From: JACQPU01 sp039961715
GTDB lineage: Bacteria > Bacteroidota > Ignavibacteria > UBA10030
DNA: 64,000 nucleotides
Direction: 5' to 3'
Assembly (NCBI GenBank): GCA_039961715.1
Contig: JABRVW010000010.1
Coordinates: forward strand, 1-64,000
Both the position numbers and the translations under genes were made by a program. Below, in pieces: positions 42,371 through 50,889 of the stretch. The notes beneath the pieces are model-generated. The model saw only the letters and a program-made list of their open reading frames with translations, had not been told where the DNA came from and ran no database searches. The stretch's first letter is position 1. Each line of letters begins with the position of its first letter.

Positions 42371-42973
42371 ATGAACGGTTTAAGGTCCCAGGTTCAAGGT
42401 TCCGGGTTTCAGGTTTCGGGCTCAGGCGTTTCAGGTCCGAAAGATATTCACGCGACGACGATCATCGGATTGAGGCGGGACGGGGTTGCGGCTCTTGGCG
42501 GGGACGGGCAGGTCACGCTTGGAAACACGGTGATGAAGCAGCGCTCCAACAAGATCCGCAAGCTCTACAAGGATTCGGTGCTTGTGGGCTTCGCCGGCGC
42601 GGCGGCCGATGCGCTCAGTCTGCTGGACCGTTTTGAGGAACAGCTCGAAAAGCACCGCGGCCAGCTGGTTCGCGCAGCGGTGGAGCTTGCAAAGCTCTGG
42701 CGGACGGACAAGTATCTTCGCCAGCTTGAGGCACTGCTCGCGGTGGTCGATCGGGAGCATTCTCTGATCATTTCAGGAAACGGCGAGGTCATCGAGCCCG
42801 ATGATGGAATCGTGGCTGTGGGCTCGGGAGGCCCTTATGCTCTTGCGGCTGCGCGGGCGTTGATCAAGCATACGAACCTGGGCGCACCGGAGATTGTCCG
42901 GGAGGCTCTTGAAAACGCTGCCGAAATCTGCATTTACACAAACTCGAACATTGTTCTCGAACAGCTTTCCTGA
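42371..42973 (+). CDS. hslV: ATP-dependent protease subunit HslV (ClpQ) with extended propeptide
   Basis: 200-aa peptidase of the HslUV (ClpYQ) complex. The catalytic N-terminal threonine after cleavage is Thr29 in DIHATTIIGLRRDG, and GDGQVTLGNTVMK and GSGGPYALAAARAL are conserved. The only upstream start codon in frame is the ATG at 42371 (GAGG precedes it), so there is an unusually long 28-residue propeptide rich in Ser, Gly, Gln and Val; many HslV need only Met removal. It is encoded by an imperfect repeat (see repeat entry). hslU follows after 30 bases. Confidence 0.95.
   Translation: MNGLRSQVQGSGFQVSGSGVSGPKDIHATTIIGLRRDGVAALGGDGQVTLGNTVMKQRSNKIRKLYKDSVLVGFAGAAADALSLLDRFEEQLEKHRGQLVRAAVELAKLWRTDKYLRQLEALLAVVDREHSLIISGNGEVIEPDDGIVAVGSGGPYALAAARALIKHTNLGAPEIVREALENAAEICIYTNSNIVLEQLS
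42386..42441 (+). repeat. Imperfect GGTTTCAGGT-like repeats inside the hslV 5' end
   Basis: Successive GGTYYCAGGTT-type units (GGTCCCAGGTTC, AAGGTTCCGGGTTTC, AGGTTTCGGGCTC, AGGCGTTTCAGGTC) about 6-15 bases long form the propeptide-coding part of hslV. They look like the dispersed GGTTTCA-type intergenic repeats of some FCB genomes. Confidence 0.7.
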
Positions 42974-43003
42974 TCATTTCTTGCATCGACTCTGATCGCC
43001 ACC

Positions 43004-44386
43004 GTGACACATCCAGAACACCGCACCGCCCCGGCTGATCTCACCCCCCGGCAGATCGTCTCAGAGCTGGACAAGTACATCATCGGCCAGCATCAGGCGA
43101 AGCGCTCTGTGGCGATTGCCCTGCGCAATCGGTGGAGGCGCCTTCAAGTCCCTGAGGGGCTGCGCGAGGAGATCATGCCGAACAACATCATCCTGATCGG
43201 CCCCACGGGTGTGGGCAAAACCGAGATCGCCCGCCGGCTCGCAAAACTCGCGCAGGCGCCGTTCGTCAAGGTCGAAGCCTCAAAATTCACGGAGGTTGGC
43301 TATGTGGGCCGGGATGTCGAATCGATGGTACGCGACCTGACCGAGATTGCGGTCAACATGGTCAGGGCGGAAAAAGCCGCCGAAGTGGAATCGCGTGCTC
43401 AGGACCTGGCGGACGAGCGCATCCTCGACATTCTCCTGCCGCCCGTACGCCTCCGCCACTCAGCGACATCCGGAGTCCCTGAGGAGCCGAGAGAAGACGA
43501 GAGCGCCACGCGGCAAAGGTTCCGTGAACAGCTCAGAAAAGGCGAGCTGGATCAGAGGATTATAGAGGTTGACATTCCCGCTGCGCAGATGCCCCTCATG
43601 CAGGTCATGGGCCCCGTCAGCCTTGAGGAAATGGGCATCAACATTCAGGAAATGTTCGGAAATCTTCTCCCGAAGAAGAACAAGCTGAGAAAGATGAATG
43701 TGAGGGAAGCACGGCAGGTTCTCCGGCAGGAAGAGGCATCAAAGCTGATTGATATGGACAAAGTGACGCGCGAGGCGTTGACGCGTGTGGAAAATTCGGG
43801 CATCATCTTTATCGACGAGATCGACAAGATCGCCGCTCCACGCGGACAGCAGTCAGGACCCGACGTGTCCCGCGAAGGCGTCCAGCGCGATTTGTTGCCG
43901 ATCGTGGAGGGTTCCAACGTCACAACGAAGTACGGCATGGTCAAGACCGACCACATTCTCTTCATCGCCTCCGGAGCGTTTCATGTCTCCAAGCCATCCG
44001 ACCTCATCCCCGAACTCCAGGGCCGGTTCCCGATCCGAGTGGAACTGCAGAGTCTCACCCAGGAGGACTTCATCAAGATCCTGACGATGCCGCAAAACGC
44101 GCTCCTCAAACAATATACCGCGCTTCTGGCGCCTGAAGGGATCCTGCTGGAATTCGACACTGGAGCCGTTGAAGAAGTGGCCAGGACGGCCTTTGAAGTG
44201 AACGAACAGGTGGAGAACATCGGAGCCCGCCGTCTCCACACGATCCTCACAACGTTGCTGGAAGAAGTCCTCTACGATGCCCCGGATGCGGTGCGCGATC
44301 GACGGCTCAGGATAACTTCCGATCTCGTGCGGGAGAAACTGCAGACGATCGTGAAGGACCGGGATCTGTCGAGGTATATTCTGTGA
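43004..44386 (+). CDS. hslU: ATP-dependent protease ATPase subunit HslU (ClpY)
   Basis: 460-aa AAA+ unfoldase that feeds proteins to HslV and ring-hexamerises. Walker A is GPTGVGKTE (residues 66-74), the pore-loop motif is KFTEVGYVGRDVESM, Walker B FIDEIDKIAAP, and the C-terminal docking tail ends LSRYIL, the form that inserts into HslV. The start is GTG at 43004 without a strong ribosome site. Follows hslV. Confidence 0.97.
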   Translation: MTHPEHRTAPADLTPRQIVSELDKYIIGQHQAKRSVAIALRNRWRRLQVPEGLREEIMPNNIILIGPTGVGKTEIARRLAKLAQAPFVKVEASKFTEVGYVGRDVESMVRDLTEIAVNMVRAEKAAEVESRAQDLADERILDILLPPVRLRHSATSGVPEEPREDESATRQRFREQLRKGELDQRIIEVDIPAAQMPLMQVMGPVSLEEMGINIQEMFGNLLPKKNKLRKMNVREARQVLRQEEASKLIDMDKVTREALTRVENSGIIFIDEIDKIAAPRGQQSGPDVSREGVQRDLLPIVEGSNVTTKYGMVKTDHILFIASGAFHVSKPSDLIPELQGRFPIRVELQSLTQEDFIKILTMPQNALLKQYTALLAPEGILLEFDTGAVEEVARTAFEVNEQVENIGARRLHTILTTLLEEVLYDAPDAVRDRRLRITSDLVREKLQTIVKDRDLSRYIL

Positions 44387-44440
44387 AAGGACGAGGGAGG
44401 AGTCAGGCATAGACTCGTGCACTGGCCCCTACCCCTCTGA

Positions 44441-44764
44441 CTAATGCACCTTCTCCCCTTTCGGCGGAGGTTGAAAGCCCAGGATCTGTCCCCCCGGCTC
44501 CCCTGCGATCTTGATCTCTCCGTACTTTTTCTCGAACTTCTCGACATTTTCCTTGAGCGCACCAAGAAGCATCTTGGTATGCTGGGGCGTCATGATGATC
44601 CGCGCATGCACGCGTGCTTTTGGAGTGCCGGGAAGGACGCGAGTGAAATCGATGACGAACTCCGCTGGCGAGTGTGTGATGATCGCCAGGTTGGAGTAAA
44701 TACCCTCGGCTTCCTTCTCCCCCAACTCAATATTGATTTGCTGTTGCTGCGGCTGGTCTGCCAT
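44441..44764 (-). CDS. DUF3467 domain-containing protein
   Basis: 107-aa protein of the DUF3467 family, found in many bacteria with unknown function. Family-typical blocks are IYSNLAIITHSPAEFVIDF and ARIIMTPQHTKMLLGALKEN, with a GGQILGF ending. ATG at 44764 is preceded by GGGAGGA; ten in-frame residues upstream are not used. Convergent with hslU. Confidence 0.9.
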   Translation of the reverse strand: MADQPQQQQINIELGEKEAEGIYSNLAIITHSPAEFVIDFTRVLPGTPKARVHARIIMTPQHTKMLLGALKENVEKFEKKYGEIKIAGEPGGQILGFQPPPKGEKVH

Positions 44765-44784
44765 GGTCCTTCCTCCCGATACGA

Positions 44785-44810
44785 CAATGCCCATCCGGGG
44801 ATGGGCATTG
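44785..44810. repeat. Perfect 12-base inverted repeat
   Basis: CAATGCCCATCC (44785-44796) and GGATGGGCATTG (44799-44810) are reverse complements separated by two bases. It lies between the TPR gene and the DUF3467 gene on the same strand. No T-run follows on the minus side, so it may partly attenuate or process the transcript rather than terminate it. Confidence 0.8.
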
Positions 44811-44833
44811 TGTAGTGAACGTGAAATGATCTG

Positions 44834-46204
44834 TTACTTTGCCTTCAACTCGTCGGCCCGGTCAAACGCCTTCAGGGCGTCGTCCTGCCTGCCAAGCTGG
44901 GCGTAGATCGTTCCCAGCGTTTCCCATACCTGCACGTCGTCCGGCCGTCGCTTCGAAACTTCTTCGATGTAGGGCAACGCATCCTTGAACTTCTCCTTGT
45001 GCTGGTTGGTCGCGTCCCCCTTCTCTTCGGCCGCCCGCATCAGGTCCACACCCCAGTTATAATATGTGGCGCCGAGATCGAAAAGCGCATCCGTAAACTC
45101 AGGATCGACCTTGTACGCCTTGGAGAAGCTGTCAACGGCTTTTTGATAGTTTCCTGAACTCCTGTAGAGAACGCCCAGGACGTACAGATTGTCCTTGTTG
45201 GTTGGATCTCCCGACACCACCCGTTCGTACTCCGTCACTGCCTCGCCAATCCTGTTCGACTGAATGTAGGCACGCAGAAACATGTTCAGCGTTTCTGCAT
45301 CGCTCATCCCCGCATCCTTCGCCTCGGTGAGAAGACGGATCGCCTGGTCATACTCCCGCATGGCGAGGCGCTGATTCGTGGAATCGATGTCAGGGACGTA
45401 CGGCTTGGAAAAATTCTTCGCCGTTACCCGGTCATTCTCGATGCTGACAGTCAGATTGAACCTGCGGTATTCCAGATCTTCCTTCTTGGAATTTCGGGGG
45501 CCGCGTTTGATCCTGTCCGGCGCACCGAGTTTGTCGATCACGTCGCTCCTGCGTGTATTCTTTCTGATCGAGGCGAGATTCTCGGCGGCTTTGAGCTTGT
45601 CGGCGTTTTCCGATTCGAACCGGGTCTTCAGCTGGTCCCCTCGCTCAATGTACAACCGGACGGCCGGCTTCAGCGATTCGATGTCCTTTCCCTTCTCCCA
45701 GGCCGTGGTGAACGCCTCAAGGGCCTTGTCCGAACGACCACTGTTGTAGTAGGCGTATCCAATATAACGGTAGGTCAAAGACGTATCGGGCCAGATGCGG
45801 ACGGCCTTGTCGAACTCCCCGAGGGCGCTCTCGTAGAAGCTCGTCGATTCCGGGGAGGCGCGTTCCAGGTACTGTAGTCCGCGGTTCAGCGTCTGAGCCC
45901 AACGGTTGTAGCGATTCGCACGAATATCCTTTGCAAATCGGGGAGAAAGTTCAAGCGCTTTTCCATAGGCGGCGTTCATGGATTCGTACTCCCCCGCCTC
46001 TCCACTCACCCATCCCAACAGGTACCAAGCCTCTTCGTTCTGAGGATTCTTCTGTACCTCGATCTCCAGCAAACGCTTGGCTTCGGGATAGTTGTTTTGT
46101 TGGATGTGGAGCTTGGCTCCGGTAAATTCCGACGATGCACACTGGAAACCCTGAAACAGAAGAAAAGCAGCCAGAAACGCGGCAAGAATAATCGGAGACT
46201 TCAT
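44834..46204 (-). CDS. TPR-repeat protein with signal peptide, possible lipoprotein
   Basis: 456 aa. MKSPIILAAFLAAFLLFQGFQCASS has a hydrophobic core and a Cys at 22, so it could be a lipoprotein, but QGFQC is not a standard lipobox. The rest is helical: DSTNQRLAMREYDQAI, NLYVLGVLYRSSGNYQKAVD and WETLGTIYAQLGRQDDALKA are clear TPR units, and the repeats run in both halves with an SPEFTDALFD-like linker. ATG at 46204 follows GAGGG. Its promoter is at 46242-46270. Confidence 0.88.
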   Translation of the reverse strand: MKSPIILAAFLAAFLLFQGFQCASSEFTGAKLHIQQNNYPEAKRLLEIEVQKNPQNEEAWYLLGWVSGEAGEYESMNAAYGKALELSPRFAKDIRANRYNRWAQTLNRGLQYLERASPESTSFYESALGEFDKAVRIWPDTSLTYRYIGYAYYNSGRSDKALEAFTTAWEKGKDIESLKPAVRLYIERGDQLKTRFESENADKLKAAENLASIRKNTRRSDVIDKLGAPDRIKRGPRNSKKEDLEYRRFNLTVSIENDRVTAKNFSKPYVPDIDSTNQRLAMREYDQAIRLLTEAKDAGMSDAETLNMFLRAYIQSNRIGEAVTEYERVVSGDPTNKDNLYVLGVLYRSSGNYQKAVDSFSKAYKVDPEFTDALFDLGATYYNWGVDLMRAAEEKGDATNQHKEKFKDALPYIEEVSKRRPDDVQVWETLGTIYAQLGRQDDALKAFDRADELKAK

Positions 46205-46241
46205 GAGCAACCCTCGTGTGTGGTGGGACAAACAGGAAAAA

Positions 46242-46270
46242 AATATACGAAAAGAGCCCTGGAGAAGCAA
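46242..46270 (-). promoter_or_regulatory. Promoter of the TPR gene
   Basis: Minus-strand TTGCTT (46270-46265), 17 bases ending TTTTCG, TATATT (46247-46242). Same architecture as the glmM candidate. Confidence 0.55.
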
Positions 46271-46426
46271 CATGGCAGAATCTGTTCTCAGGAACGGGAG
46301 AAAACTGAACCGCGTGTGGGAATTGAGCCGAATTCTAGGTACATTCAAATGATTTGTCATTCCGCGCCGCTGGGTTGTACCTCAGTCTACCGCTGTTCAC
46401 ACAATCGAACGAGTCAGGAGAACCAC

Positions 46427-47674
46427 ATGCCATCCTACCTTAAGCTCCAGGAACCGTCCGGAGGAAAGCGCATTACCGTCCGCGACGGCCAGCTGAACGT
46501 CCCCGATCACCCTATCATTCCCTACATCGAAGGTGATGGAACCGGGCCCGATATCTGGCGGGCCTCACAGCGCGTGTTCGACGAAGCTGTCAAGAAGGCC
46601 TACGGCGGAAAGCGCTCCATCGTCTGGTTTGAAGTCTACGCCGGAGAGAAGGCCAACGAAGTGTACGGACCGAACACATGGCTCCACGACGACACGCTCG
46701 AGGCCATCAAGACGCATATTGTGGCCATCAAGGGACCGCTCACCACACCGGTGGGCGGAGGCATCCGGTCCATCAACGTTGCGCTCAGGCAAATGTTGGA
46801 CCTGTACGTGTGCCTGCGGCCGGTCCGCTATTTCGACGGTGTGCCCTCCCCTGTCAAACACCCCGAAAAGGTGAACATGGTGATTTTCCGCGAGAACACG
46901 GAGGATATCTACGCCGGAATCGAGTGGAAAGCAGGGTCTCCGGAGGCGAAAAAAATCGTCGACTGGCTTCAGAAGGAAATGGGAGTAAAGAAGATCCGGT
47001 TTCCCCAGACGTCCAGCATCGGCATCAAGCCCGTGTCCCAGGAGGGCAGTACAAGGCTGATCCGCGCGGCAATCAAATTCGCCATCACAAGCAAACGATC
47101 ATCCGTTACGTTTGTCCACAAAGGCAACATCATGAAGTTCACCGAGGGGGCGTTTCGTGATTGGGGGTATGAGCTGGCACAGAAGGAGTTTGGGGGAGTC
47201 CTGCTTGATGGCGGCCCGTGGGTAAAACTTCCGAACGGCATGGTCATCAAGGACATGATCGCTGACAATTTCCTGCAACAGATTCTGACGCGCCCCGCTG
47301 AGTATGACGTGATTGCCACTTTGAACCTCAACGGGGACTACGTCTCCGACGCCCTGGCGGCGCAGGTGGGCGGCATCGGGATTGCTCCCGGCGGGAACAT
47401 CAATTATGAAAACGGCTACGCCGTCTTCGAGGCGACACACGGTACCGCGCCGAAATATGCCAACCAGGACAAGGTGAATCCGGGTTCAGTGATCCTTTCG
47501 GGCGAGATGATGCTTCGATACATGGGATGGGCCGAGGCCGCAGATCTGATTGTCCGCGGGCTTGAACGCACGATCAAATCAAAGACCGTGACCTATGATT
47601 TTGCGCGGTTGATGGAAGGAGCAAACGAGGTGAAATGCTCCGAATTCGGCGAAGCGATCGTCAAGAACATGTGA
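46427..47674 (+). CDS. icd: Isocitrate dehydrogenase (NADP-dependent type)
   Basis: Oxidatively decarboxylates isocitrate to 2-oxoglutarate in the TCA cycle. 415 aa, E. coli Icd type. PYIEGDGTGPDIW, the active-site loop IRSINVALRQ (Ser is the site phosphorylated by AceK in E. coli), NMVIFRENTEDIYAGIEW, LNLNGDYVSDALAAQVGG and ATHGTAPKYANQDKVNPGS are conserved. ATG at 46427 has CAGGAG upstream; in-frame sequence before it is not homologous. It stands alone between a divergent TPR gene and the clpS promoter. Confidence 0.96.
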   Translation: MPSYLKLQEPSGGKRITVRDGQLNVPDHPIIPYIEGDGTGPDIWRASQRVFDEAVKKAYGGKRSIVWFEVYAGEKANEVYGPNTWLHDDTLEAIKTHIVAIKGPLTTPVGGGIRSINVALRQMLDLYVCLRPVRYFDGVPSPVKHPEKVNMVIFRENTEDIYAGIEWKAGSPEAKKIVDWLQKEMGVKKIRFPQTSSIGIKPVSQEGSTRLIRAAIKFAITSKRSSVTFVHKGNIMKFTEGAFRDWGYELAQKEFGGVLLDGGPWVKLPNGMVIKDMIADNFLQQILTRPAEYDVIATLNLNGDYVSDALAAQVGGIGIAPGGNINYENGYAVFEATHGTAPKYANQDKVNPGSVILSGEMMLRYMGWAEAADLIVRGLERTIKSKTVTYDFARLMEGANEVKCSEFGEAIVKNM

Positions 47675-47709
47675 CACGGGGATCGGAGCGTTCCCTCCGT
47701 CGCGTCAAA

Positions 47710-47738
47710 TTGAAAAGCTGGCCTTTTTTTCGTATGTT
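47710..47738 (+). promoter_or_regulatory. clpS-alaS operon promoter
   Basis: TTGAAA (47710-47715), 17-base spacer ending TTTTTTTCG, TATGTT (47733-47738). The clpS ATG is at 47750, 11 bases further, so the leader would be only about five bases. Confidence 0.5.
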
Positions 47739-47749
47739 TTTTGGTTGCA

Positions 47750-48067
47750 ATGAGTCGTGATGTGCTGGAAATAGGACAATCAATTCCGGGAGCGGAAGCA
47801 CCGGTCCTTGAAGCCATTGAAGAGGATGCCACCAAAGCACAGGAGCCGGCAAAGGTCATTTTGTTCAACGACGACATCCATACGTTTGACGAGGTCATCG
47901 GCCAGCTGATCAAGGCGACAGGCTGTGATTCAACCCGGGCCGAAGCGCTTGCCTGGGAAGTCCACACGAGGGGGCTTGCGGCAGTGTATGAGGGACCGAT
48001 GGACGAATGCTTAAGGGTCTCCTCGGTGCTTGAGGAGATCGCCCTCCATACGAAAATTGAAGTATGA
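47750..48067 (+). CDS. clpS: ATP-dependent Clp protease adaptor ClpS
   Basis: 105-aa N-degron adaptor that delivers proteins with Leu, Phe, Tyr or Trp at the N-terminus to ClpAP-type proteases. The VILFNDDIHTFDEVIGQLI segment with NDD is the degron-binding pocket signature, and the second half (TRAEALAWEVHTRGLAAV) is typical. No Shine-Dalgarno; the ATG is chosen over the nearby TTG. The stop overlaps the alaS ATG (ATGA). The Aat enzyme generating such degrons is at 2.9 kb. Confidence 0.9.
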   Translation: MSRDVLEIGQSIPGAEAPVLEAIEEDATKAQEPAKVILFNDDIHTFDEVIGQLIKATGCDSTRAEALAWEVHTRGLAAVYEGPMDECLRVSSVLEEIALHTKIEV

Positions 48068-50865
48068 CCTCCCGCGACCTCCGCAGCGCGTTCCTGAAGT
48101 TCTTTGAAGACCGCGGGCATACCATCGTTCCCAGCGGCCCGGTCTTTCCCTTCGACGATCCCACCCTTTTGTTCACCAATGCGGGGATGAACCAGTTCAA
48201 GGACGTGTTTCTGGGGACCGGGAAACGTCCGTACACGCGAGCTGTCGATACCCAGAAGTGCATCCGCGTCAGTGGAAAACACAACGATCTCGAAGAGGTC
48301 GGGCGCGATACCTATCATCATACATTCTTCGAGATGCTGGGGAACTGGTCCTTCGGCGATTATTACAAGAAGGAAGCGATTGCCTGGGCCTGGGAACTGC
48401 TGACAAAGGAATGGGGGCTGCCCAAGAAGCGCCTCTGGGCAACCGTCTTCACGGACGACGATGAGGCGGCAACGCTCTGGCGCACCGTGACGGACATCGA
48501 CCCCTCGCATATTCTGCGCTTCGGCCGCAAGGACAACTTTTGGGAGATGGGCGATACGGGACCGTGCGGCCCGTGTTCGGAGATCCATATCGATCGAACG
48601 CCAGGGGGAACGGCAGATGCCTCGCTGGTCAATGCGGGCCGGTCCGACGTGATGGAAATCTGGAATCTCGTGTTTATTCAGTACGACCGTGATGGTTCCG
48701 GCACGCTGACACCACTCCCCGCAAAGCATGTTGACACCGGGATGGGATTCGAGCGTATGTGTGCGGTGATGCAGGAAAAGCACTCGAACTACGACACCGA
48801 CGTCTTCTCGCCGCTGATCGGCACCCTCAGCACCATCAGTGGGAAGTCTTATGACGGCCGCATGAATCCTGACCTGCCGCGCGAACAGTCGGAGATTGAC
48901 ACGGCGATGCGGGTGATTGCCGATCACATCAGAGCGCTTACCTTTGCCCTGGCGGACGGGGCGGTGCCATCCAATGAGGGACGGGGATATGTTCTTCGGC
49001 GCATTCTGAGACGTGCAGCGCGCTTCGGACGAACCCTCGGATTTCACGAGCCGTTCCTTCACCGGCTGGTGCCCACGCTTGTTCAGACAATGGGGGACGT
49101 CTTTCCTGAAATTACTGTGCGAAGATCTCATGTGGCAGACATCATCAAAGGAGAGGAAGAGGGATTCGGGGCAACGCTCGACCGCGGGCTGGAAATTTTT
49201 GACGAGATTGCACGGAATCTCGAACGGTCAAACCGAACAACAATCAGCGGCGAAGATGCCTTCAAGCTGTACGACACCTTTGGCTTCCCCTTCGATCTCA
49301 CGCAGTTGATGGCGGCTGAACGCGGGTTTGCGGTTGATGAAGGGGGATTCAACAAACTCCTTGACCAGCAACGAACACGCTCGCGTGAATCCGGACGCCA
49401 GGGTGAAGCTCGGCCTGCGGTGAAGTTCATGCTGAAGGAATCCGCACCTGAGACACGATTTACGGGGTATGATTCCCTGGAAGAGCCCGAAGCTCTTGTG
49501 CAGGCGGCGGTCGGGGAATTCGTGGTCCTCGATAAGACACCGTTTTATGGCGAGGCCGGTGGCCAGGTCGGCGATACGGGTGTCCTGGAGGGAAGCATGG
49601 GCAGAGCTGTCGTTCTCGACACTCAGCGGGATGGGGCCGTCATCGCCCACAGAATCGACGGCGAGGCCCGGGAGATGATCGGACGATCAGTCAGGGCCCG
49701 CGTGGACAAGGAGCGGCGGGGCGAGATCATGAAAAATCACACGGCCACGCATCTCGTTCATGCCGCTCTCCGACAGATTCTTGGCACCCATGTGCGCCAG
49801 GCCGGCTCGCTTGTCGCCCCGGACCACCTGCGTTTCGACTTCACCCACCATTCGGCCGTGGAAAAAGCTCAGCTGGACGACGTCGAAGCGCTGGTCAACG
49901 AAAAGATCCGCGAAAATATTCCGCTCGTGCATCACAGGAACATTCCGTTTGAAGAAGCAAAGAGAATGGGCGCCCTGATGTTCTTCGGCGACAAGTACGG
50001 CGATCGCGTGAACGTCGTACAGTTTGGGGAATTCAGCAAGGAGTTTTGCGGAGGGACACACGTGGCCTCGACCTCCGACATCGGTTTTTTCAAGTTCCGC
50101 TCCGAGGGCAGTGTTTCCAGCGGTACCCGGCGGATTGAGGCCGTCACGTCGGATCGCGCGAGGGAATTCCTGGCTCTGCGCGAACGGGAGTTTGGCGAAC
50201 GCGCGACGTATGCGGAGGAACAGGTTTCAATGGTGGAATCGATGATAACCGAGGCAAGACAGCTCGGATCGCCCCAGACGGATGCGGTCGCTGGCGCCAT
50301 CCGGAGGCTTGCAGCGGAGGTTGAGCGGGCCAGAAAGGACACTCCTGCCGCAGGTCCGGCTGATCTGCTCTCCGGATTCGCCGATCAGGATCGTCGTCGC
50401 AGAGGTCTCGAGGACATCATTCTTGCCCTGATGGATCTGCGAAAACAAATGGAAAAGGAAATCTCGCGGTTGCGTGTCCGCTCGCTCGCGGCCGACATTG
50501 ACACCCTGATCCAGCGCGGGACGCCGCTCAACGGAGCGCGTCTCGTTTCCGCGGAGGTTTCGGTCGGCTCAATGGACGAGTTGAAATCACTTGGGGACAG
50601 GCTCCGGGAAAGAATTGGGAGCGGGGTGGGGCTTCTGGCATCGGTCGTGGATCAGAAGGTGGCGCTCGTGTGCGTCGTGACGGATGATCTCATTGCGGGA
50701 AAGAAGCTGGAGGCCGGCAAGATTGTGGGAGCTGTGGCCAGATTGTTGGGCGGAGGGGGCGGCGGGCGGCCCCATCTTGCCACGGCTGGCGGACGGGATG
50801 TTTCCAAGCTCGGTGACGCCTTGAAGAACACCGAGTCGATAGTACGATCATTCTTGAATCCATGA
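48064..50865 (+). CDS. alaS: Alanine--tRNA ligase
   Basis: 933-aa class II synthetase. The catalytic core (about 1-240, with PTLLFTNAGMNQFKDVF and motif 3 GMGFERM) is followed by the tRNA-binding part, the editing domain with HTATHLVHAAL (near residue 560) and FCGGTHVAS (near 662), both zinc ligand sets present, then a C-terminal DHHA1 domain ending GGGGGGRPHLATAGG. Slightly longer than typical (about 875 aa). ATG in an ATGA overlap with clpS; the GGGP synthase gene follows after 24 bases. Confidence 0.97.
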   Translation: MTSRDLRSAFLKFFEDRGHTIVPSGPVFPFDDPTLLFTNAGMNQFKDVFLGTGKRPYTRAVDTQKCIRVSGKHNDLEEVGRDTYHHTFFEMLGNWSFGDYYKKEAIAWAWELLTKEWGLPKKRLWATVFTDDDEAATLWRTVTDIDPSHILRFGRKDNFWEMGDTGPCGPCSEIHIDRTPGGTADASLVNAGRSDVMEIWNLVFIQYDRDGSGTLTPLPAKHVDTGMGFERMCAVMQEKHSNYDTDVFSPLIGTLSTISGKSYDGRMNPDLPREQSEIDTAMRVIADHIRALTFALADGAVPSNEGRGYVLRRILRRAARFGRTLGFHEPFLHRLVPTLVQTMGDVFPEITVRRSHVADIIKGEEEGFGATLDRGLEIFDEIARNLERSNRTTISGEDAFKLYDTFGFPFDLTQLMAAERGFAVDEGGFNKLLDQQRTRSRESGRQGEARPAVKFMLKESAPETRFTGYDSLEEPEALVQAAVGEFVVLDKTPFYGEAGGQVGDTGVLEGSMGRAVVLDTQRDGAVIAHRIDGEAREMIGRSVRARVDKERRGEIMKNHTATHLVHAALRQILGTHVRQAGSLVAPDHLRFDFTHHSAVEKAQLDDVEALVNEKIRENIPLVHHRNIPFEEAKRMGALMFFGDKYGDRVNVVQFGEFSKEFCGGTHVASTSDIGFFKFRSEGSVSSGTRRIEAVTSDRAREFLALREREFGERATYAEEQVSMVESMITEARQLGSPQTDAVAGAIRRLAAEVERARKDTPAAGPADLLSGFADQDRRRRGLEDIILALMDLRKQMEKEISRLRVRSLAADIDTLIQRGTPLNGARLVSAEVSVGSMDELKSLGDRLRERIGSGVGLLASVVDQKVALVCVVTDDLIAGKKLEAGKIVGAVARLLGGGGGGRPHLATAGGRDVSKLGDALKNTESIVRSFLNP

Positions 50866-50889
50866 ATTGTTCAGGGAAGGCATGCCGGC

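Noticed and set aside
44785..44810. Terminator between DUF3467 and the TPR gene
   Set aside because: The 12-bp inverted repeat has only two loop bases and no T-run on the minus strand; listed as a repeat instead.
47593..49131. Minus-strand open frame of 512 codons over clpS and alaS
   Set aside because: Lies antisense to ClpS and AlaS, whose motifs are unmistakable.
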